From: UBA2653 sp964572685
GTDB taxonomy: Bacteria > Pseudomonadota > Gammaproteobacteria > Legionellales > Legionellaceae
Direction of reading: 5' to 3'
DNA: 10,449 nt
Assembly: GCA_964572685.1 (NCBI GenBank)
Contig: CAZNFJ010000056.1
Location: 1 to 10,449, forward strand
Below the pieces are notes generated by a model. The model ran no database searches, was not told where the DNA came from, and saw only the letters and a program-made list of their open reading frames with translations. Each line of letters opens with the position of its first letter. The stretch's first letter is position 1. The position numbers and the translations under genes were made by a program. Shown piece after piece: positions 1-5,844 of the stretch.

Positions 1-1
1 A

Positions 2-1102
2 ATTTCCAGATCCTTGGTGTGTAGAAACCGAAAACTGATTTGCATTGAGTATATTCAATTACCATGGTTTGAACTTTGTCCTGCTTATATTTTATATATG
101 CAAAGTTTTTCTGGATTAATCAACTATGTTGATTATCGAAAAAATAAACAAACAAGTGCTCTTCAAGATGATTGTGAAGAATTAAAAGCGGTTAATTTTG
201 ATACGAGATTATCAACACATCTCGAGTGTAATGGCGATAAAAAGATTCAGAATCGTGGTATTGAAAAACTGACTGCTCAATTTAGAGATCTTGTCAATCA
301 GGCTCTTAATTCTTATACTCATCTTGAACTCATTAATATTTTTTATGCTGGACGTTATCCTTTAGTGTTTGATATGTTAATACGCGCTTTAAATTTAAGA
401 TCAAATGAAATTTATCCAATTGCCGAGTTTATATTTTCTAATCAACCTTTTGCCGAGTTTATATTTTCTAATCAACCTTTTTTTGATATATTACAATCCG
501 GTCATATAAATATGACCGCGCGCAAAATTACAACACCTTTTGAGATGTTTGTTTTAATTTTTAACAATAGGACGGTTTTGAAATTAATTGAGACAGGCGC
601 ACTCATTCCTTATGAGCTATTTCAATCCTTGACCATAAGTGATGGCAAGAAAATTAAGTTAAATAATTCTGAAATAAAATTAGCATATAGCAATCTACGC
701 TTATTGGAAGAACGAGTTGATAGAGCAGATGAGTTTAGTCAATATACGTTTTCACCACAACAATTGTTGTTTTTAAAGAATACAAAGTCCTACGCTTCAC
801 CAATTGTGAAAGAATTATATTTTTTAGGTCAGATCGATTGTGATTTTGTTCAAAGTATACCTTATCTTAAATTACCATCTGAGCCGTTTATCAATAAAAC
901 TGTAGATGAATGGAAAGAAGTGTTAAATAAGATTGTTGCAATTAATTCACCAGCAACGGTGGCCGCATCTTTTTCTCCTTCTAGCAGTAAATGTTCGAAC
1001 TTTTTTCCTATTATTGATGAGAAGGAAGAAGAAGATTTTGCTTCTGAAGAGGATAATTTTTTTGGATTAATGTGTTTGGGAAGTGGTAAAAATGAAAAAT
1101 GA
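2..1102 (+). CDS. Unrecognised acidic-tailed protein, 5' partial; candidate secreted effector
   Basis: I do not recognise this protein. The frame is open to the left edge, so the gene probably starts outside the window; possible internal starts are TTG at 14 and ATG at 98, neither with a clear ribosome binding site. Counting from TTG 14 (362 residues), the middle looks alpha-helical and repeats a loose pattern of hydrophobic helix, Gly, Ile/Leu and a second helix at about residues 157-172 (FFDILQSGHI), 187-206 (VLKLIETGAL) and 263-281 (VKELYFLGQI). Residues about 137-156 contain a 10-residue unit present twice in a row, encoded by an exact 30-bp duplication. The C-terminus is Ser-rich and then Glu/Asp-rich (DEKEEEDFASEED, 335-347), which resembles the E-block seen in many Dot/Icm substrates; that is inference. 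No signal peptide or catalytic motif is visible. The next gene overlaps it by 11 bp, suggesting co-translation. Confidence 0.7.
   Translation: MSRSLVCRNRKLICIEYIQLPWFELCPAYILYMQSFSGLINYVDYRKNKQTSALQDDCEELKAVNFDTRLSTHLECNGDKKIQNRGIEKLTAQFRDLVNQALNSYTHLELINIFYAGRYPLVFDMLIRALNLRSNEIYPIAEFIFSNQPFAEFIFSNQPFFDILQSGHINMTARKITTPFEMFVLIFNNRTVLKLIETGALIPYELFQSLTISDGKKIKLNNSEIKLAYSNLRLLEERVDRADEFSQYTFSPQQLLFLKNTKSYASPIVKELYFLGQIDCDFVQSIPYLKLPSEPFINKTVDEWKEVLNKIVAINSPATVAASFSPSSSKCSNFFPIIDEKEEEDFASEEDNFFGLMCLGSGKNEK
420..481 (+). repeat. Exact 30-bp tandem duplication inside the first gene
   Basis: Bases 421-450 and 451-480 are identical, and the identity extends one base on each side. The unit is a multiple of three and stays in frame, adding ten residues (AEFIFSNQPF) twice in succession. 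With no mismatch between copies, the event is recent or the copies are being homogenised. Confidence 0.95.
1078..1083 (+). promoter_or_regulatory. Ribosome binding site GGGAAG deciding the second gene's start
   Basis: GGGAAG lies 8 nt before ATG 1092. The in-frame GTG at 1083 overlaps this site and so is a less likely start. The site sits inside the end of the upstream gene, as expected for translational coupling. Confidence 0.55.
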
Positions 1103-1637
1103 ACAAGTTTCTCGGGTAGATTCTATAGATTCAATTACTTCTGAATATGGTACAAGTAGTAGTTGCGATGATTCTGAGATCGATGCTGAACTCACTGATC
1201 AAGACAGCTATATTGAAAGAGTCATAGAACTCGCAACGATTGCACATAAAAACAGCATCGCTTATGAATCCAATCAAAGCGCTGTAAAGGAAAAAATAAT
1301 TAAATTGTCTCTGACCGAATTAAGACAGATGGAAGATGAAGCTATTCTAACAAAAAATCGATTTATTTTTGGTTATCAAGTATTCAGTATGAAATTTTTA
1401 GAAGAAAAAAATCCAATACTTCGTGCAAAATCTCTTTTCGAAGAGCATTATTATGCAGTAAATTTTGAAGAAAGTTTATCTCAATATTTTGAAATGCAAT
1501 ATGGCTATTTGCAAGATTATGTTGAGGAAGATACAAATGCTGCATCAGAAACAAAAAGTTTGAATAAAGGTTTCTTTGATACAAAAACACTGGAAGAACA
1601 GAAATCAGATGATTCTAAATCATTGAAAATATCTTAG
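1092..1637 (+). CDS. Unrecognised acidic protein, candidate effector, coupled to upstream gene
   Basis: I do not recognise this protein. ATG 1092 is chosen over GTG 1083 because GGGAAG lies 8 nt upstream; this gives 181 residues. The N-terminus (about residues 7-45) is rich in Ser and Asp and looks disordered. The middle (about 40-145) looks helical, with mixed charge and aromatic residues such as HYYAVNFEE and QYFEMQYGYLQDY. The C-terminus is polar, with Glu, Asp, Ser and Lys. There is no signal peptide, membrane helix or Cys/His metal motif. The start overlaps the upstream stop by 11 bp, so the two genes probably form one transcription unit and may act together. Base composition is as AT-rich as the upstream gene and poorer in GC than prpBCD. 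Host-directed function is inference from composition and partnership only. Confidence 0.65.
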   Translation: MKNEQVSRVDSIDSITSEYGTSSSCDDSEIDAELTDQDSYIERVIELATIAHKNSIAYESNQSAVKEKIIKLSLTELRQMEDEAILTKNRFIFGYQVFSMKFLEEKNPILRAKSLFEEHYYAVNFEESLSQYFEMQYGYLQDYVEEDTNAASETKSLNKGFFDTKTLEEQKSDDSKSLKIS

Positions 1638-1724
1638 ATTTAAAAATATCAAAATTCAGTTCCTTAGTAATTATTCTGTTATGAGCAGATTTGACTCAAG
1701 TGAATTGCGTATGTTTTTTTAATT

Positions 1725-1814
1725 GTTAGTATCTCGAAACACGCATGAAGTTTAACGGATGGCTTTCTTCTTTTCTAGGCCATCCTGAATTTACAGAAAC
1801 TTTGAGACACTAAC
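1725..1814. repeat. Nested imperfect inverted repeat, possible MITE-like element or structured RNA
   Basis: The outer arms, 1725-1738 and 1801-1814, pair over 14 positions with one mismatch (1731/1808) and one G-T wobble (1736/1803). Inside them, GGATGGC (1757-1763) pairs perfectly with GCCATCC (1779-1785), and a wobble plus one more pair extend the inner stem. No T-run follows, so it is not a canonical intrinsic terminator. It lies between the second gene and the prp promoter in a 268-bp intergenic region. It could be a small non-autonomous element, a 3'-end structure or a regulatory site; the sequence alone does not decide. Confidence 0.5.
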
Positions 1815-1841
1815 GTTCAGCATTTCAATTCATAATTTTTT

Positions 1842-1870
1842 TTTACATTGATGAAAGGTATTGTTAGAAT
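1842..1870 (+). promoter_or_regulatory. Sigma-70 type promoter with extended -10 for prpBCD
   Basis: TTTACA (1842-1847) is followed by a 17-bp spacer and TAGAAT (1865-1870), with TG one base before the -10 (1862-1863), the extended -10 arrangement. Transcription would start near 1877, about 29 nt before the prpB start. No sigma-54 -24/-12 element is seen here, unlike the PrpR/sigma-54 control known in enterobacteria. Confidence 0.6.
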
Positions 1871-1893
1871 AAAAAAAAGGTTGTTGCCATGAT

Positions 1894-1899
1894 AGGGAG
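1894..1899 (+). promoter_or_regulatory. Ribosome binding site AGGGAG for prpB GTG start
   Basis: AGGGAG lies 6 nt before GTG 1906 and supports this non-ATG start. The nearby ATG at 1889 is in another frame. Confidence 0.65.
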
Positions 1900-1905
1900 T
1901 TTAGG

Positions 1906-2781
1906 GTGCATCCAGGAAAATTATTTAGACAAGCTATTTTAAAAAATAAACCTTTACCCATTTTAGGGGTGATAGACGCCTATGCTGCCAAATTGGCTGA
2001 GTTTGCAGGAGCCCAGGCTTTATATCTTTCAGGAGCAGGGGTTGCTAATGCTGATTTTGCTTTACCAGACTTAGCTCTGACGAGTATGAGTGAAGTGGTT
2101 GAAGCGACTCAAAAAGTTACCTATGCCAGTTCTTTACCTTTACTAGTGGATATTGATACTGGTTTTGGCACGGTTTTAAATATTAAACGTACTGTCAAGA
2201 TGATGGAACGAGCCGGTGCTGCTGCTTTACAAATTGAAGATCAGTTTTTTTCAAAGCGCTGTGGTCATCGCGATGGAAAAAAAGTTGTTTCTCCCATGAA
2301 GATGGCTGAACGAATTACAACTGCTGTCAATGCACGTTTTTCGGATGACTTGGTGATCATGGCCCGTACGGATGCGCTTAATTTGGAATCCAGAGAACAA
2401 GTTTTAGACCGTTGTATGCTTTATATAGAGCATGGAGCTGATATGATATTTCTTGAAGCCATTCAAGATGTTTTCGATTTACAATATATCACCCAGAAAA
2501 TTCCGGTTCCTGTATTGGTCAATAGTACTGAGTTTGGCAAAACCCCCATTCAATCACAAGCCTATTGGCATGAACATGGGGCAAGTATGGTCCTTTATCC
2601 TTTAAGTGCTTTTCGGGCTGCCTCAAAAGCCACACTTGAAACATTTCAAATAATTCTTGCAACCGGAACACAAGCATCACTCCTTCCGAATATGCAATCT
2701 CGTCAAGAATTGTATCAAATATTAAATTATGAAACTGATGAAAATATGCTTCAGCAAATGCTAGGAGAGGAGTATGAATAA
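1906..2781 (+). CDS. prpB: 2-methylisocitrate lyase
   Basis: This enzyme of the isocitrate lyase/PEP mutase superfamily cleaves 2-methylisocitrate to pyruvate and succinate in the cytosol, the last step of the methylcitrate cycle. It has 291 residues, close to the 296 of E. coli PrpB. Visible landmarks are the substrate loop around SGAGVANADF (42-51), the Mg-binding segment DIDTGFG with D82 and D84, E111-D112, the catalytic KRCGH at 117-121 with C119 as acid/base, MARTDAL in the second half, and ALYPLSAFRA-like MVLYPLSAFRA. The C-terminus (QELYQILNYE) also matches PrpB. SGAGVA replaces the more usual SGGGVA, a mild change outside the catalytic residues. The start is GTG with AGGGAG 6 nt upstream. 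It is the first gene of prpBCD and its end overlaps prpC by 8 bp. The separation from isocitrate lyase (aceA) is clear from length and motifs. Confidence 0.96.
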   Translation: MHPGKLFRQAILKNKPLPILGVIDAYAAKLAEFAGAQALYLSGAGVANADFALPDLALTSMSEVVEATQKVTYASSLPLLVDIDTGFGTVLNIKRTVKMMERAGAAALQIEDQFFSKRCGHRDGKKVVSPMKMAERITTAVNARFSDDLVIMARTDALNLESREQVLDRCMLYIEHGADMIFLEAIQDVFDLQYITQKIPVPVLVNSTEFGKTPIQSQAYWHEHGASMVLYPLSAFRAASKATLETFQIILATGTQASLLPNMQSRQELYQILNYETDENMLQQMLGEEYE

Positions 2782-3901
2782 AAATCCAGGTGGTTTAGCA
2801 GATGTTGTGGCAGGTGATACCGCAATTTGCACCGTAAGTGCTACTGAGAGCGCCTTATGTTATCGTGGATATCGTATTGAAGATTTGGTACAAAATGCTT
2901 CATTTGATGAAGTCGCTTATTTGTTGATAGAAGGCACTCTGCCGAATGCAACACAACTCAAAGCCTGGCTTGGGGAACGTATGCGCCTGCAGATTTTACC
3001 CCAACCACTTTTATTGGCTTTACAATCTTATCCAAAAAATGCGCATCCTATGGATGTGTTGCGGACTGCTTGTTCATTTTTGGGTTTACTGGAGCCTGAA
3101 TTAATTCCAAATGTTTCATCGGGTCGTGAAATTGCCAAACGTCTGTTTGCATTATTCCCGAGTATTTTAGCCTATTGGTATCAGTACCATTATATTTCTC
3201 CTGACGTTAAGATGGGAGATGATGCATCTTTTGCAGGGCATTTTTTATACGGCTTACAAGGCAGTTCTGTTGATAAAGAATTTATACAAATGTTGAATGT
3301 TTCTTGCATTCTATATGCTGAGCATGAATTCAACGCCTCAACTTTTGCTGCACGTGTGACCTGTGCCACGATGACTGATTTTTACTCTGCAATTTGTAGT
3401 GCGATTGGTACTTTAAAAGGACCTTTACATGGTGGGGCGAATGAAGCCGCCATGGCTTTATTTGAGAAAATGTCTTCACCAGAACAGGCTCGAATAGCTA
3501 TTCATCAAATGCTTGCTAACAAAGATAAAATCATGGGATTTGGTCATCGGGTTTATCAAAAGGGTGATCCCAGGTCGCCTATTATTCAAAAATGGGCCGA
3601 ACGGTTGGCAGAAAAAACCGGGAAAATGAATTTGTATCATATTGCTCAAGTCATTGAAGAAGTGGTTTTTCAAGAAAAAGGACTTTATCCAAATGTCGAT
3701 TTTTATAGTGCCGTTGCTTATCATTGCGCCAATATCGCCACACCTTTGTTCACGCCTATTTTTGTATTAGCAAGAATCACTGGCTGGGCGGCACATATTT
3801 TAGAACAACGTGCTAATAATCGTTTGATTCGTCCACAAGCACATTATACAGGACCTGAGATGCAGGTCTTTACGCCAATTGAACAGCGAGGAACTCAATG
3901 A
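2774..3901 (+). CDS. prpC: 2-methylcitrate synthase
   Basis: PrpC condenses propionyl-CoA with oxaloacetate to give 2-methylcitrate, the entry step of the methylcitrate cycle. It is a 375-residue citrate synthase family protein, the short form typical of PrpC (E. coli 389) rather than the roughly 430-residue GltA. Catalytic residues are visible as H219 in GPLHGGANE, H258 in GFGHRVY and D309 in PNVDFYS. Other family markers are YRGYRIEDL (30-38), HPMDVLRT (91-98), LYAEHEFNASTFAAR (180-194) and ARITGWAAHILEQR (333-346). The tail RPQAHYTGPE (353-362) matches the methylcitrate synthase ending and separates it from plain citrate synthase. The ATG lies inside the end of prpB, preceded by a doubled AGGAG (2763-2772), so translation is coupled. 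It may retain some citrate synthase activity, as many PrpC proteins do. Confidence 0.96.
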   Translation: MNKNPGGLADVVAGDTAICTVSATESALCYRGYRIEDLVQNASFDEVAYLLIEGTLPNATQLKAWLGERMRLQILPQPLLLALQSYPKNAHPMDVLRTACSFLGLLEPELIPNVSSGREIAKRLFALFPSILAYWYQYHYISPDVKMGDDASFAGHFLYGLQGSSVDKEFIQMLNVSCILYAEHEFNASTFAARVTCATMTDFYSAICSAIGTLKGPLHGGANEAAMALFEKMSSPEQARIAIHQMLANKDKIMGFGHRVYQKGDPRSPIIQKWAERLAEKTGKMNLYHIAQVIEEVVFQEKGLYPNVDFYSAVAYHCANIATPLFTPIFVLARITGWAAHILEQRANNRLIRPQAHYTGPEMQVFTPIEQRGTQ

Positions 3902-5316
3902 TGGACGTCTATGATGAAGTATTAGTAAAAATTGTTGATTATGTTCTAAATCCACCTGAATTTTCAATAACAGCCAAACAAAATGCTTGTTGGAGTTTTT
4001 TAGATGCATTAGGTTGCGGCATTTTGGCTCTAAATTTTCCGGCTTGCACCAAATTGTTAGGCCCTGTGGTTAGTGGTGCATTTTGTGAAGCAGGTAGCCG
4101 AGTACCTGGATGTGATTGGGAATTGGACCCGGTTCAAGCCGCATTTAATATTGGTACAATGGTTCGATGGTTGGATTATAATGATACCTGGCTTGCAGCT
4201 GAGTGGGCGCATCCTTCGGATAACCTGGGTGCGATTTTGGCGGTTACTGATTTTGTCTATCGACGTCAACAACCGCATATGACTTTGGAAGCGGTGATTG
4301 ACGCCATGATCATGGCTTATGAAATTCAGGGTGTTTTGGCTATTAATCATGCATTTAATCGTCAAGGTCTTGATCATGTGATTTTAGTGAAGCTCGCTAG
4401 TGCTTTGGTGGCTGCAAAATTATTAGGCGGTGATAGAGACATGTTACTGCGATGTGCTTCGCAAGTCTTTGTGGATGGGCAAAGTTTAAGAACCTATCGT
4501 CATGCTCCTAATACGGGTTCACGTAAATCTTGGGCGGCAGGTGATGCGACAGCTAGAGGTGTTCGTTTGGCTTTGATTTCACAAACCAGTGAAATGGGAT
4601 ATCCCTCAGCAATTTCTGAAAGTCGTTGGGGTTTTAGCGCAGTTTCTTTTGCGAATCAATCCATAGATCTTATTCGACCATTGAATTGCTATGTGATGGA
4701 AAATATTCTTTGGAAGATTGCCTATCCAGCAGAGTTTCATGCACAAACGGCAGTTGAATGTGCATTAAGATTACATGAAGATATTCGTCATCGTTTGGAT
4801 GATATTGCTTCGATTCAAATTCGAACACAAGAACCGGCCGTCCGTATCATCTGTAAAAAAGGACCTCTTAAAAATCCTGCTGATAGAGATCATTGCCTCG
4901 AATATATGGTAGCGGTTGCTTTAGGGCTTGGACGATTAGAAGCAACGGATTATGAAGATCATGTGGCACAAAAACCTATTATTGAAAAATTGCGTCAGTT
5001 GATGGTAGTTAAGGAAGATCCACAATTTACCAAAGACTATTATGATTTAAGTCAAAGAGCAATACCTAATGCCATTCAAATTGAATATAAAGATGGTAGT
5101 AAAAGTGAGTGGGTTGAGGAATATTTTCCAATTGGTCACCCTAAGCGTCGTATGGAAGGGATTCCCATGTTAAAACAAAAGTTTTTAAATAATTTGCATA
5201 GCTATTACAATGAAGCTGATGTTAGCCATATCAAAGAAGTGTTTATCGATTCAAAAGATTGGTTAAAACTTTCTTTGGATGATTTTTTTCGATTATTTCA
5301 CCCAAAGAAAAAATGA
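3898..5316 (+). CDS. prpD: 2-methylcitrate dehydratase (MmgE/PrpD family)
   Basis: PrpD removes water from 2-methylcitrate to give 2-methyl-cis-aconitate, which an aconitase encoded elsewhere rehydrates for PrpB. It has 472 residues, against 483 in E. coli, and is collinear throughout. Strongly conserved stretches are LDPVQAAFNIGTMVRWLDYND (77-97), WHPSDN-like AEWAHPSDNLG (101-111), RHAPNTGSRKSWAAGDAT (201-218), the MENILWKIAYPAEFHAQTAVE region and NPADRDHCLEYMVA. The start ATG overlaps the prpC stop (ATGA, 3898-3901); a second ATG at 3901 is an equally possible start, with AGGA (3889-3892) 5 or 8 nt upstream. The gene is of the cofactor-independent PrpD type; no acnD/prpF pair is present. 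Its stop is immediately adjacent to the stop of the convergent gene at 5317, leaving no space for a terminator. Confidence 0.96.
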   Translation: MMDVYDEVLVKIVDYVLNPPEFSITAKQNACWSFLDALGCGILALNFPACTKLLGPVVSGAFCEAGSRVPGCDWELDPVQAAFNIGTMVRWLDYNDTWLAAEWAHPSDNLGAILAVTDFVYRRQQPHMTLEAVIDAMIMAYEIQGVLAINHAFNRQGLDHVILVKLASALVAAKLLGGDRDMLLRCASQVFVDGQSLRTYRHAPNTGSRKSWAAGDATARGVRLALISQTSEMGYPSAISESRWGFSAVSFANQSIDLIRPLNCYVMENILWKIAYPAEFHAQTAVECALRLHEDIRHRLDDIASIQIRTQEPAVRIICKKGPLKNPADRDHCLEYMVAVALGLGRLEATDYEDHVAQKPIIEKLRQLMVVKEDPQFTKDYYDLSQRAIPNAIQIEYKDGSKSEWVEEYFPIGHPKRRMEGIPMLKQKFLNNLHSYYNEADVSHIKEVFIDSKDWLKLSLDDFFRLFHPKKK

Positions 5317-5730
5317 CTAAACGCCAGGTCGTAAATTATCATTGTTATGGTGCGTTTCTTCCTCTTCATGGAATGTAAGAAGGTATCTGAAAGCTTCTTT
5401 ATCTGTCATTCCTGGGTTGCTACTAGTCAATGTGTTGACTTTATCGGCGATAGATTTTATAAAAGACATCTTTTCTAATTTGCTATACCAAATCAGACAT
5501 GCAATATTGGCATCAAAATATTCCTTCTTGGAGGGGATAAGTACAACCTCTACTATGTTATAAAAACATACGGTTCTATTTGTTTTTTTTGGAATAGGAC
5601 TACTGATAGGAGACAATGAATTTAAATATTGTTCAGTTCCTGTGGGAGAATCGTTGTGAGGCTCGTTATCGAAGATACTCGCATAAGAGTGAATACTCGG
5701 TGGTCTTTGAAAGCGTCTTTTTGTATTCAT
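5317..5730 (-). CDS. Small protein with eukaryote-like RVxF/IWYS segment, candidate effector
   Basis: This 137-residue protein is not a named family to me. An upstream in-frame ATG at 5760 exists, but it lies on a perfect TATAAT, whereas ATG 5730 has AAGG 8 nt upstream, so 5730 is preferred. Residues 1-50 are basic and then Ser/Pro-rich, probably disordered. Residues 52-97 contain RTVCF (52-56), VEVVLIPSKKEY (60-71) and LIWYSKLEK (79-87). This order (Val-x-Phe, Val-x-Val, Ile-Pro-x4-Tyr, then Trp-Tyr-Ser and an acidic helix) is familiar from many algal, oomycete and fungal proteins. RTVCF also fits the RVxF consensus for docking to protein phosphatase 1. The tail has FHEEEETHH, an acidic block like those of Dot/Icm substrates. 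I infer a host-directed protein acquired from or mimicking a eukaryote; the enzymatic role, if any, is unknown. Confidence 0.7.
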   Translation of the reverse strand: MNTKRRFQRPPSIHSYASIFDNEPHNDSPTGTEQYLNSLSPISSPIPKKTNRTVCFYNIVEVVLIPSKKEYFDANIACLIWYSKLEKMSFIKSIADKVNTLTSSNPGMTDKEAFRYLLTFHEEEETHHNNDNLRPGV

Positions 5731-5738
5731 TTTTACAA

Positions 5739-5742
5739 CCTT
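5739..5742 (-). promoter_or_regulatory. Ribosome binding site AAGG deciding the start at 5730
   Basis: AAGG on the minus strand lies 8 nt before ATG 5730. The longer ATG 5760 has no comparable site and would overlap the -10 box. Confidence 0.45.
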
Positions 5743-5758
5743 AAATAAAATAATGGAC

Positions 5759-5764
5759 ATTATA
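5759..5764 (-). promoter_or_regulatory. Perfect -10 box TATAAT upstream of the 5317-5730 gene
   Basis: TATAAT reads on the minus strand at 5764-5759. No good -35 is seen 16-18 bp upstream, so either the promoter is weak or it needs an activator. Transcription would start near 5752, leaving a leader of about 22 nt that contains the AAGG site. Confidence 0.4.
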
Positions 5765-5844
5765 ACTAAAAATCTGATGAATGAAATGCTTTAAGTATGA
5801 AAATATTGATATAATTTGTTGCATATCCAAAATCAAATCTAGAA

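Noticed and set aside
1757..1785. GGATGGC/GCCATCC hairpin as an intrinsic terminator
   Set aside because: The loop is long (15 nt) and no T-run follows on either strand; kept only as part of the larger inverted repeat.
4057..4377. Minus-strand open frame of about 106 codons inside prpD
   Set aside because: It lies wholly antisense to a highly conserved enzyme gene and its translation has no recognisable domain; other antisense frames inside prpC, ppsR and pilD were dismissed for the same reason.
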